From: Sphingomonas sp. Root710
Lineage (GTDB): Bacteria > Pseudomonadota > Alphaproteobacteria > Sphingomonadales > Sphingomonadaceae
NCBI RefSeq assembly: GCF_001429065.1
Contig: NZ_LMIB01000001.1
Span: forward strand, 1,001,933-1,065,932
DNA: 64,000 nucleotides
Reading direction: 5' to 3'
Each line of letters opens with the position of its first letter. The stretch's first letter is position 1. Under the pieces are notes generated by a model. That model was not told the DNA's origin. It searched no databases and saw only the letters and a list, made by a program, of their open reading frames with translations. This document shows, piece after piece, positions 56,645-64,000 of the stretch. The translations under genes and the position numbers were made by a program.

Positions 56645-56986
56645 CGCTCGTCTCCTGTGTGGATGACGAGCCGACCCTATGGTTTACCATTGTTACAGCC
56701 GCTTCGCCGAAAGCTTACGGCTTTGTGACAAAGGTCTCGCTTTATCGCCTCGCGCTCATCTCCCCGTCATTTCGTCAAAGCCCTTCCGTCGCCCCGGGCT
56801 TGACCCGGGGCCCAGCTTCTTCAGGCCCTGCGCAAAGAAAGCGGGACCCCGGGTCAAGCCCGGGGTGACGATATTCGGGGAACGGTCGCCAAAGACTATA
56901 AGCCGCCTTTATCAATCGCCCCACGATGTTTGTTTCGCCACCCCGGCAAAGCCGGATAGGAACCGACAAACCACAGGGGGGACTTC
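56645..56986. other. Divergent intergenic region holding a composite repeat
   Basis: Between the metallophosphoesterase and GST starts. The only clear structure is the inverted repeat at 56786-56870; no gene is seen. Promoters for both genes should lie here. Confidence 0.7.
56786..56870. repeat. Composite inverted repeat (GCCCCGGGCTTGACCCGGGG)
   Basis: CCGTCGCCCCGGGCTTGACC.. and ..GGTCAAGCCCGGGGTGACG are inverted copies; each arm also folds on itself. Related in layout to the 38.0 kb element (GTCATCCCGGACTTGATCCG). Confidence 0.8.
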
Positions 56987-57571
56987 ATGCACATCTACGG
57001 CGATTCGATCTCGGGCAACTGTCTCAAGGTGAAATGGACCGCCGATCTCCTCGGCATTCGCTATGAATGGATCGAGACCAGCGTGCTCAAGGGCGACACG
57101 CGCACCCCCGACTTCCTGGCGATGAACCCCGCCGGCCAGGTGCCGCTGATCCGCTACGCCGACGGCGGCACGCTCGCCCAGTCGAACGCGATCATCCTGA
57201 CACTGGCCGAGGGGTCGCGGCTCATCCCCGCCGATGCGCGCGCCCGCGCCCGGATGCTCGAATGGCTGTTCTGGGAGCAATATAGCCACGAGCCCTATGT
57301 CGCGGTGGCGCGCTTCCAGCTCCATTATCTCGGCAAGTCGCCCACCGAACTCGATCCTAAGATCGTCGAGCGCGGCAAGGGCGCTCTCAAGCTGCTCGAT
57401 GAGACGCTGAGCGGCGTCGATTATCTGGCTGGCGACGCGCTGACTCTCGCCGACATCGCGCTCGTCGCCTATACGAGGGTCGCGCATGAAGGCGGGTTCG
57501 ACCTGGCCGATTATCCCGCCGTCCAGCGCTGGGTGGCGCGGGTCGAGGTTGCCGCCAATATCCGCGATTGA
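56987..57571 (+). CDS. Glutathione S-transferase family protein
   Basis: The 194-residue protein has a thioredoxin-fold start (MHIYGDSISGNCLKVKWTAD), the cis-Pro MNPAGQVPLI and an all-helical C-terminal domain with LADIALVAYTRVAHEGGF. AGGGGGG precedes ATG 56987. It may conjugate or reduce electrophiles with glutathione. The next gene is a PEP-mutase-family enzyme, 12 bases away. Confidence 0.9.
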   Translation: MHIYGDSISGNCLKVKWTADLLGIRYEWIETSVLKGDTRTPDFLAMNPAGQVPLIRYADGGTLAQSNAIILTLAEGSRLIPADARARARMLEWLFWEQYSHEPYVAVARFQLHYLGKSPTELDPKIVERGKGALKLLDETLSGVDYLAGDALTLADIALVAYTRVAHEGGFDLADYPAVQRWVARVEVAANIRD

Positions 57572-57582
57572 GAGGAGCGATG

Positions 57583-58332
57583 ATGCCGACGATCAGCGAA
57601 AAGCGCGCCACCTTCCGCACGCTGCACGACAGCGGCTTCTTCCTCGTCCCCAACGCCTGGGATGTGGGCAGCGCGGTCCGGCTGACCCGGCTCGGCTTCA
57701 AGGCGATCGCTTCGACCAGCGCGGGCGCGGCCTGGGCGCTCGGCAAGGAGGATGGCGAACTCAGCCTCGGCGAGGTGCTTGCCCATCTGCGCCAGCTGGT
57801 CGCTGCGACCGATCTGCCGGTCAACGCCGATTTCGAGAACGCCTTCGCCGACACGCCCGAGGCGGTCGCGGCGAACGTCTCGCTGGCGCTCGACACCGGC
57901 ATCGCCGGGGTTTCGGTGGAGGATTGGTCGGGCAGCGCGATCTACGACAGCGCGCTCGCCGCCGATCGGATCGCCGCCGCCCGCGCCGCGATCGACGCAG
58001 CCGACCCGGCCGCGATGCTGATCGGACGGCACGAGAAATTCCGCGTTCCCGACACCAACGCCGCAAGCGCCATCGCCCGCGCGGTGGCCTATGCCGAAGC
58101 CGGGGCGGACTGCATCTTCGTCCCCGGCCTCGCCGACCACGGCGCGATCGCCGAACTGGTCGCGGCGGTCGCGCCCAAGCCGGTGAACGTGATCGCCCAG
58201 GTCTATGACGAGCGCATAGATCAACTGGCCGTGATCGGCGTGCGCCGCTGCAGCACCGGCGGCAGCCTGGCGAAGATCGCCTATGATGCCTTCGACGTGG
58301 CTGCAGCGACGCTCAGGGCCTATCAGCCCTGA
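57583..58332 (+). CDS. PEP mutase/isocitrate lyase-family enzyme
   Basis: ATG 57583 is the better of two adjacent ATGs because AGGAG is five bases before it. The 249-residue protein has PNAWDVGSAVRL, AIASTSAGAAWALG, VNADFENAF (metal) and GVSVEDWSG, typical of this superfamily. The EDKxxxxKxCHF motif of isocitrate lyase is absent. It may be an oxaloacetate or methylisocitrate-type lyase; substrate unknown. Confidence 0.88.
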   Translation: MPTISEKRATFRTLHDSGFFLVPNAWDVGSAVRLTRLGFKAIASTSAGAAWALGKEDGELSLGEVLAHLRQLVAATDLPVNADFENAFADTPEAVAANVSLALDTGIAGVSVEDWSGSAIYDSALAADRIAAARAAIDAADPAAMLIGRHEKFRVPDTNAASAIARAVAYAEAGADCIFVPGLADHGAIAELVAAVAPKPVNVIAQVYDERIDQLAVIGVRRCSTGGSLAKIAYDAFDVAAATLRAYQP

Positions 58333-58340
58333 CGAAAACC

Positions 58341-58366
58341 GTCATCCCGGCGGAGGCCGGGATGAT
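58341..58366. repeat. REP-like palindrome between convergent genes
   Basis: GTCATCCCGG and CCGGGATGAT flank CGGAGG. It is the same family as 5800-5823 and 53683-53817, and may terminate both convergent genes. Confidence 0.8.
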
Positions 58367-58379
58367 GGCAGGGGAAGGG

Positions 58380-58919
58380 TTATTTGGCCGGATTGCCCTT
58401 CAGCCACTCCAGCACCTTCTCCGGCGAGCTCTCGCCATAGGGGTCGTCGTCCTGGCCGGCGTCGTTGATGCCGGGTTCCTCGAACCAGGCGACGATCTTG
58501 CCGTCGTCGACCACCATTGCATAGCGCCACGAGCGGTCGCCGAAGCCGAGATGATCCTTGTGGATCAGCATGCCCATGCGCCGCGTGAAATCGCCCGAGC
58601 CATCGGGCAGCAGCTTGACCTTGTTCAGGCCGAGATGCTTGCCCCACTGATACATCACGAAGGCGTCGTTGACCGACAGGCAGTAGACGTCGTCGGCGCC
58701 CGCGGCGGTCAGATCGTCATAGCTGCGCTCATAGGCAGGGCATTGTTCGGTGGTGCAGGTCGGGGTGAACGCGCCGGGGAGCGCGAACACGACCGCGCGG
58801 CGGCCAGCGAACAGCTCGCCGGTGTGCACGTCCTGCCAGCGGAAGGGGTTGGGCCCGCCGACGCTCTCGTCGCGCACGCGGGTCTTCAGGGTAACATCGG
58901 GAACGGTACGTCCGAGCAT
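58380..58919 (-). CDS. Peroxiredoxin, Prx5 type
   Basis: The 179-residue protein has the peroxidatic site PGAFTPTCTTEQCPAY and the WGKHLGLNKVKLLPDGSGDF of atypical Prx5/AhpC-TSA proteins. It reduces H2O2 and organic peroxides with thiols. AGAGGA precedes ATG 58919. Divergent from the lyase. Confidence 0.93.
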   Translation of the reverse strand: MLGRTVPDVTLKTRVRDESVGGPNPFRWQDVHTGELFAGRRAVVFALPGAFTPTCTTEQCPAYERSYDDLTAAGADDVYCLSVNDAFVMYQWGKHLGLNKVKLLPDGSGDFTRRMGMLIHKDHLGFGDRSWRYAMVVDDGKIVAWFEEPGINDAGQDDDPYGESSPEKVLEWLKGNPAK

Positions 58920-59021
58920 TGATCGTCCTCTCTGGATGGGATGGCCATCTATTACCGAAGGACGACTGATCGATCCAACGAGAAGAAGCGCTTTCAGTTA
59001 TCGAAAACGTCGAACAAGCTT

Positions 59022-59780
59022 TTACCGGATCGGGCCTTCGGCACGGCCCTGAACGAACTGATCGACATAAGGGTTTCCGCTATCATACAGCCGGTCGCGC
59101 GGCCCCCGCCAGATGATCTTGCCCTGGTAGAGCATCGCCACCCGGTGCGCGATCTTGCGCGCCGATGCCATATCATGCGTGATCGTCAGCGCAGTGACGC
59201 CCAGATCCTCGACCAGTTCGACGATCAGGTCGTTGATCACATCGGCGCGGATCGGATCGAGCCCGGTGGTAGGCTCGTCGAAGAATATGATCTCGGGCCG
59301 GGGCGCGATCGCGCGGGCCAGCGCCACACGCTTCTGCATGCCGCCCGACAATTCGCTCGGGCGCAGGTCGAGCACGTTGCTGCCCAGCCCCACCCGCTCG
59401 AGATTTTCGGTCGCGATCCTGCGCATTTTCGCGGTTTCGCGTTGGCGGCCCTGGGTCAGCGCGAACGTCACGTTGCGCCAGATCGGCAGCGAATCGAACA
59501 GCGCCGAACCCTGGAACAACATGCCGAACTTGGCGCGAACCCGGGCCAGATCGCGCGATCGCATCGACAGCAGGTCTTCGCCATCGACGCGGATCGCCCC
59601 GCTGTCTGGCTTGATCAGGCCCAGGATGCATTTGAGCGTCACCGACTTGCCGCTGCCGGACTGGCCGATGATCGCCATCGATTCGCCGCGCTCGATCTCG
59701 AGGTTGACGCCGTCGAGGACATGGTTGGGCCCGAACGCCTTGCTCACGCCCTCCAGGACGATCTTGTGATTGTCGCTCAT
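59022..59780 (-). CDS. mlaF: MlaF-like ABC transporter ATP-binding protein
   Basis: The 252-residue protein has Walker A GQSGSGKS, signature LSGGMQKRVALARAIAPRP and Walker B IIFFDEPTTGLDP. The ATP-binding subunit of the Mla phospholipid-transport ABC complex. Its start overlaps the mlaE stop by one base. mlaD is not adjacent. Confidence 0.93.
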   Translation of the reverse strand: MSDNHKIVLEGVSKAFGPNHVLDGVNLEIERGESMAIIGQSGSGKSVTLKCILGLIKPDSGAIRVDGEDLLSMRSRDLARVRAKFGMLFQGSALFDSLPIWRNVTFALTQGRQRETAKMRRIATENLERVGLGSNVLDLRPSELSGGMQKRVALARAIAPRPEIIFFDEPTTGLDPIRADVINDLIVELVEDLGVTALTITHDMASARKIAHRVAMLYQGKIIWRGPRDRLYDSGNPYVDQFVQGRAEGPIR

Positions 59781-60574
59781 CAGCCGAACGCCATCAGGGT
59801 GATGATCATGTTCGACAACAGGATCAGGATGAACGCCGACACCACCGCATCGGTGGTCGCACGGCCGACGCCCGCCGCACCGCCCTGCGCATGGAAGCCG
59901 TGATAGCAGCCCATCAGCGCGATGAAGAATCCGAAGAAGGCCGATTTGACGAGCGCCATCTGCAGGTCGGTCGCGGTCAGGTAGAGCCGTGTCGTGTTGA
60001 GATAGCCGACCGCGTTGAAGTCGAGCTTGTAGACCGAGACGAAATAGCCGCCGAAGATGCCAATCGCATTGGCGATCAGTACCATCAGCGGAATCGCGAT
60101 CAGCGCGGCGATCAGCCGCGGCGCGATCAGGTAGCGATAGGGGTCGGTGCGCAGCGTCGACAGCGCGTCGAGCTGCTCGGTCACCCGCATCGTGCCCAGC
60201 TCCGCCGCCATCGCCGAGGACACCCGCCCTGCGACCATCAGCCCGACGAGCACCGGCCCCAGCTCGCGGACGATGCCGAGCACGACGATCGCCGGGACGG
60301 TGGAGGTGGCGTTGAAACGCGATCCGGCGGTGAAGGTCTGCTGCGCCAGCGCCGCGCCCGAGAAGATCGCGGTCATGCCCACCACGGGCAGCGAGAACCA
60401 GCCGATCTGCAACAGCTGCTCGAACAGCCGTGCCGGATAATAAGGCGGGCGCACAGCGCGCGATATGGTCGTCGCGGCGAACTTCGTCACCCGGCCGATC
60501 GCCCCAAGGGCGTTGATCAACAGGCGGCCGACCGAAGCAAGAAAGGCGATAATTGGCTGCAAAATCACTGGCAT
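59780..60574 (-). CDS. mlaE: MlaE-like ABC transporter permease
   Basis: The 264-residue MlaE-family permease has the conserved VVGMTAIFSGAALA, RELGPVLVGLMVAGRVSSAMAAELGTM and YHGFHAQGGAAGVGRATTDA. Moves lipids between membranes with MlaF. It starts one base after the alr stop. Confidence 0.94.
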   Translation of the reverse strand: MPVILQPIIAFLASVGRLLINALGAIGRVTKFAATTISRAVRPPYYPARLFEQLLQIGWFSLPVVGMTAIFSGAALAQQTFTAGSRFNATSTVPAIVVLGIVRELGPVLVGLMVAGRVSSAMAAELGTMRVTEQLDALSTLRTDPYRYLIAPRLIAALIAIPLMVLIANAIGIFGGYFVSVYKLDFNAVGYLNTTRLYLTATDLQMALVKSAFFGFFIALMGCYHGFHAQGGAAGVGRATTDAVVSAFILILLSNMIITLMAFG

Positions 60575-60575
60575 C

Positions 60576-61622
60576 CTAATCCGTCCAAGCCCGCTGATAG
60601 CGGGAGCCTAGCCCGGTCAGCAACTCATATTGCGACAGGCCCGTCGCGGCAGCGGCGGCTTCGAGCGCATAGTCGACCTCCAGCCAGCCGCCCTCCTCCA
60701 CCGGCGCATCGCCGATATCGGCAGCGATCAGGTCCATCGACACGCGCCCCGCCAGCGGCCGCACCTGCCCGCCGGCGCGGACCGTGCCATGCCCGGCAAA
60801 GGCGCGCAGATAGCCATCGGCATAGCCCAGGTTGAGCACCGCGATCCGGGTCGGCGCGGCGGCGGTGAAGGTCGCGCCATAGCCCACCGTCTCACCCGCC
60901 GGCACGTCGCGGATCTGCAATATCTGCGCCTCGATCCGCACCACCGGGGCGATGTGCCCGGCGGCTTCGGGGCGGGGAATGCCGCCATAAAGGCCGATCC
61001 CCGGGCGGACGAGATCGAAGCCATAGTCGGGGCCGAGGCACGCCCCCGCCGAATTGGCGAGGCTGTAACGCCGCGCGGGAATGCGTGCCGCGGCATCGGC
61101 GAAGCGTTCGCGCTGCCGCCCGTTCATGGCGCTGCCGGGCTCGTCGGCGCAGGCGAGATGGCTCATCAGCAGGTCGATCTCCAGCCCGTCGAGCAGGCCC
61201 GACACCGCATCGGCCATCGCCAGCCCCAGCCGGTTGATGCCGGTATCAACCATCACATCGCACGGACGCCCCGGCGCCGCCGCCTTCCAGCGTGCGACCA
61301 TCGCGGGGCTGTTGAGCACCGGCCGGGCGCGCGACGCGAGCGCGGCGGCCATGTCCTCCTCGCGCACACCGTGCAGCACCGACAGCCCCGCCCCGAACGG
61401 CAGCGCGCCGAGCGCGTCGGCCTCGGCCCAGGTCGCGACGAAGAAGTCGCGGCACCCCGCCTCGGCCAGCCGGCGCGACACTTCGCGAGCGCCCAGCCCA
61501 TAGCCGTCGGCCTTCACGGCCGCACCGGCCGGTGCGCCTGCCTTATTCGACAGCCAGCGCCAGTTCGAGACCAGCGCGGCGCCATCCAGAATCAGTCGAA
61601 GGGGAGCGTCATTGGGAACCAC
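60576..61622 (-). CDS. alr: Alanine racemase
   Basis: The GTG at 61622 is used; an ATG three bases earlier is in another frame and closes soon. The 348-residue enzyme has the PLP lysine AVKADGYGLG and the Tyr-type site GYGATF, with DTGINRLG and SMDLIAADI of Alr. It makes D-alanine for peptidoglycan. It is followed by mlaE. Confidence 0.95.
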   Translation of the reverse strand: MVPNDAPLRLILDGAALVSNWRWLSNKAGAPAGAAVKADGYGLGAREVSRRLAEAGCRDFFVATWAEADALGALPFGAGLSVLHGVREEDMAAALASRARPVLNSPAMVARWKAAAPGRPCDVMVDTGINRLGLAMADAVSGLLDGLEIDLLMSHLACADEPGSAMNGRQRERFADAAARIPARRYSLANSAGACLGPDYGFDLVRPGIGLYGGIPRPEAAGHIAPVVRIEAQILQIRDVPAGETVGYGATFTAAAPTRIAVLNLGYADGYLRAFAGHGTVRAGGQVRPLAGRVSMDLIAADIGDAPVEEGGWLEVDYALEAAAAATGLSQYELLTGLGSRYQRAWTD

Positions 61623-61649
61623 ATGGTCCCGATAGCCGCCCCGCCGCCG

Positions 61650-63236
61650 CTATTCCAGTTCCTTGCCCGATGTTTCGGGCAGCCAGAACAGGCTGACCAC
61701 CAGCGCCAGCGCGACGACCGCGACGGTGTACCACAGCCCCGCGAACGGATCGCCGGTCTTGGCGACGATATATTGGCTGATGAAGGGCATGAAGCCGCCG
61801 AAATAGCCGGTGCCGATATGATAGGGCACCGACATCGACGTATAACGCACCCGCGCCGGGAACAGCTCGACGAGCAGCGCCGCCACCGGCCCATAGGTCA
61901 TCCCCGACAGGAAGCCGATCACGACGATGTAGAAGATCATCTTCGCGGCGTTGCCCGCGGTCGGGATGACCTTGTCGAGATTATAACCGGCGTCGGCCAG
62001 CGCCGTTTCCAGGCTGTCGGCGTCGATCGCGTCGACCGGCCTGCCGCCGATCGTCACCGCGGGAACGGCCCCCGGCGCGCCCTCGACCTTGGTATAGGCG
62101 ATCCCCTTCTTCGACAGCGCGTCGAGCACCTTGCCACACGCGGTTGCCTGCGCCTTGGCGAAGGGGTCATAGCTGCAATCGCTGCCGGTGACGACGACAG
62201 GTGCGCGCTCCATCGCCGCCGACAATTCGGGATTGCCGCTCGCCGCGACGCCATGGAACAGCGGGAAGATCAGCAGCAGGGTCAGCGCATAACCGATCAG
62301 GATCGGCTTGCGGCGGCCGACCTTGTCCGACAGCCAGCCGAACAGGATGAACCAGAACAGGCTGAAGAAGGCCGCCGCGCCGACGATCATCCGCGCCGCA
62401 TTGTCCTCCAGCCGCAGGCCGGTCTGCAGGAAATAGAAGATCTGGAACTGCGCGGTGTACCAGATCACCGTCAGCCCCGCCGCCACGCCGAACAGCGCGA
62501 CGAGGATCATCTTGACCTTCGGCCAACTGTCGAAGCTTTCGCGCAGCGGGTTCTTGGCGATTTCGCCCGCCTCCTTCATCGCCTTGAAGACCGGGCTCTC
62601 CTTCAGCTTGAGCCGGATCCACAGCGAGATGGCGAGCAGTACCAGCGAGAAAAGGAAGGGAATCCGCCAGCCCCACGCGGCGAACGCGTCCTTGTCGACG
62701 AACAGGTTCGACACCACCACCACGATCACGCTGAGCAGGAAGCCGCCGATCACCCCCGACTGGATGAAGCTGGTATAGAAGCCGCGCCGGTTCGACGGCG
62801 CATGTTCGGCGACATAGATCGCCGCGCCGCCATATTCGCCGCCCAGCGCCAGCCCCTGCAACACCCGGCAGATCACCAGCAGGATCGGCGCGGTGACGCC
62901 GACCGCCTCATAGGTCGGCAGAATCCCCACCGCAGCAGTCGCCCCGCCCATCAGCGCGATCGTGACGAGGAAGGTATATTTGCGGCCCAGCCGGTCGCCA
63001 AGCACCCCGAACAGCACCGCACCGACCGGCCGCATGCCGAAGCCGACGCCGAAGCTGGCGAGGAAGATCAGCAGGCTGACGGCGGGATTATCCGACGGAA
63101 AGAAATGCCCCGCTACGATGCTCGCAAGCGTGCCGTAGACGAAGAAATCATACCATTCGAAGACGGTGCCCAGCGTCGATGCGATGATGACCAGCCGGTC
63201 CCGCTTGGGATCGATCTCAACTTCCACCGCCGCCAT
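61650..63236 (-). CDS. MHS-family MFS transporter with an extracytoplasmic insert
   Basis: The 528-residue protein has the MHS pattern FEWYDFFVYGTLA, DRLGRKYTF and RVLQGLALGGEYGGA. Most MHS carriers are about 430-450 residues; this one has an extra segment of about 85 residues at roughly 340-430 with two cysteines (GSDCSYDP and ATACGKV) between helices 7 and 8. Probably a dicarboxylate, osmolyte or shikimate-type H+ symporter; substrate unknown. Confidence 0.92.
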   Translation of the reverse strand: MAAVEVEIDPKRDRLVIIASTLGTVFEWYDFFVYGTLASIVAGHFFPSDNPAVSLLIFLASFGVGFGMRPVGAVLFGVLGDRLGRKYTFLVTIALMGGATAAVGILPTYEAVGVTAPILLVICRVLQGLALGGEYGGAAIYVAEHAPSNRRGFYTSFIQSGVIGGFLLSVIVVVVSNLFVDKDAFAAWGWRIPFLFSLVLLAISLWIRLKLKESPVFKAMKEAGEIAKNPLRESFDSWPKVKMILVALFGVAAGLTVIWYTAQFQIFYFLQTGLRLEDNAARMIVGAAAFFSLFWFILFGWLSDKVGRRKPILIGYALTLLLIFPLFHGVAASGNPELSAAMERAPVVVTGSDCSYDPFAKAQATACGKVLDALSKKGIAYTKVEGAPGAVPAVTIGGRPVDAIDADSLETALADAGYNLDKVIPTAGNAAKMIFYIVVIGFLSGMTYGPVAALLVELFPARVRYTSMSVPYHIGTGYFGGFMPFISQYIVAKTGDPFAGLWYTVAVVALALVVSLFWLPETSGKELE

Positions 63237-63375
63237 GCAATCGTCCCCTGCCCGGATTGTCGTTGAGACAAACGCCTATGGCAGAGACCGGCGTGAGACA
63301 AGGGTGACGCGCGCGCATCCGATGCCGCTGGGATATCGCCCGCTAAATCACCCTCCTGGAAGGGGGGGGTTAGCG

Positions 63376-63642
63376 TCAATCCCCATCCTTCTTGACGATC
63401 GCATAGGTGTTCGCATCGAGTTGCAGATCATAGGTCTTGCCGTTCAGCGCACGGGCATCGTCGACCTTCCACTTCGGGCCATCGGGATCATATTCGATCT
63501 TGTTCCAGCTCTTGAACCCGGCGGCGGCCAGGGTGGCGGTGATCGCCGTTGCCTCCGGCTGGGTCGGCCCGCGATCGGCGAGGGCCGGAGCAGCGGCGAG
63601 CGTGGTAAGCGCCAGCGCGGCCAGCGAAATACGTTTCATCAT
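63376..63642 (-). CDS. Exported PepSY-like small protein
   Basis: The 88-residue protein has a signal peptide cleaved near PALA-DR and one PepSY-type region (KIEYDPDGPKWKVDDARALNGK then YDLQLDANT). Likely periplasmic; function unknown. xerD is 12 bases upstream. Confidence 0.85.
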   Translation of the reverse strand: MMKRISLAALALTTLAAAPALADRGPTQPEATAITATLAAAGFKSWNKIEYDPDGPKWKVDDARALNGKTYDLQLDANTYAIVKKDGD

Positions 63643-63653
63643 CTTCTCCTTTT

Positions 63654-64000
63654 TCAGGAGGGATCAACCGCCTGGCGTCTCCCCGGTTCCGCGGCCGCCC
63701 TGCGCTGCGCGTCCATCAGCGGGTGCCGGGCATTGACCAGTTCGACCAGATGCGCGCTGTTCACATGGGTATAGATCTGCGTCGTCGCGATATCGGCGTG
63801 GCCCAGCATCGTCTGCAACGCGCGGAGGTCCGCCCCGCCTTCGAGCAGATGGGTCGCGAAGGCATGGCGCAGCACATGCGGACTGATCCGCTGCGGCGGA
63901 ATCCCCGCCTCGGCGGCGAGTTCGCGCAAGAGCTGGAACAGCCGGACCCGGCTCAGATGGCCATGCCCCGAGGGAAAGAGGAAGGGCTGATCGCTCGCGG
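63654..64000 (-). CDS. xerD: Tyrosine recombinase XerD, C-terminal part (start beyond right edge)
   Basis: The frame is open to the right edge. Residues seen include [17 protein letters not shown], the catalytic [21 protein letters not shown]-type helix (His-x-x-Arg) and [14 protein letters not shown] (His and nucleophile Tyr). SPHVLRH is closer to XerD than XerC. With XerC it resolves chromosome dimers at dif. It is a housekeeping recombinase, not evidence of a phage. Confidence 0.93.
   Translation of the reverse strand, partial: ASDQPFLFPSGHGHLSRVRLFQLLRELAAEAGIPPQRISPHVLRHAFATHLLEGGADLRALQTMLGHADIATTQIYTHVNSAHLVELVNARHPLMDAQRRAAAEPGRRQAVDPS

Noticed and set aside
60630-63266. Long plus-strand frame opposite alr and the MHS transporter
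   Set aside because: Spans two well-identified minus genes and has no recognisable domain.
63349-63370. CCCTCCTGG..GGGGGGGGTTAGC as a repeat element
   Set aside because: A short G-run and partial palindrome only; too weak to annotate without more copies.
63654-64000. Prophage or island integrase at the right edge
   Set aside because: Motifs match housekeeping XerD, and no phage genes or att repeats are seen nearby.

Overview
The window is a 64 kb stretch of a high-GC alphaproteobacterial chromosome, most likely from a sphingomonad (Sphingomonadaceae). Family-level evidence is gene content and order: a TrcR (DUF1013) regulator, an HdaA/DUF2066/ppk1/ppx/rnd/aspS neighbourhood next to purM-purN, sphingomonad-like glycine-rich exported proteins, and many short palindromic repeats of the GTCATCCC type. 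The species cannot be named from sequence reading alone. Both ends cut genes: a multiheme cytochrome on the left and xerD on the right. No rRNA, CRISPR array, IS element or prophage was seen.

Layout. 1-5.8 kb: a leftward three-gene redox operon (NAD(P)H/FAD/cNMP/4Fe-4S protein, a b-type membrane protein, an FHA-anchored multiheme cytochrome c) with a divergent CcmI-like TPR gene. 5.9-12.9 kb: protein quality control (clpX, clpP, tig) with two large unassigned membrane proteins and tRNA-Leu. 13-19.6 kb: an orphan 1045-residue protein, then a leftward operon of two cysteine desulfurases and a 2Fe-2S ferredoxin, with a divergent alpha/beta hydrolase. 19.6-23.5 kb: small membrane protein, APH-like kinase, Crp/Fnr regulator, tRNA-Val, HU and PPK2. 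23.7-37 kb: aspS, rnd, ppx, ppk1, hdaA, a DUF2066 protein and purM-purN, interrupted by an O-acyltransferase and a PAP2 phosphatase. 37-41 kb: GNAT, ndk, AIM24-like and small proteins, then an AT-rich gap before an orphan MbcA/ParS-type antitoxin-domain gene. 41.7-46 kb: a leftward four-gene operon (Tat-signal glycine-rich protein, L,D-transpeptidase, PqqD-HPr-kinase-like fusion, nucleotidyltransferase-like protein). 46-51 kb: M28 peptidase, DUF2383 protein, DUF350 plus trypsin-like protease, queA. 51-54.5 kb: cyclophilin, coaD, ispA, xseB and trcR. 54.7-58.9 kb: glycosyltransferase with metallophosphoesterase, GST, PEP-mutase-family lyase, peroxiredoxin. 59-64 kb: an MHS transporter, alr, mlaE, mlaF, a PepSY protein and xerD.

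How genes may work together. The left-end operon reads as a membrane-crossing electron relay: NAD(P)H to FAD, to four Fe-S clusters, to heme b, to periplasmic c-hemes, with cyclic-nucleotide and FHA domains as possible control points. Three polyphosphate enzymes (PPK2, PPX/GppA, PPK1) lie within 11 kb. The 41.7-46 kb operon resembles peptide-phosphorylation modules seen near some modified-peptide clusters, but has no lasso cyclase or leader peptidase. These two loci are the best candidates for undescribed systems. All functional links are inference from motifs and gene order; no database search was possible.
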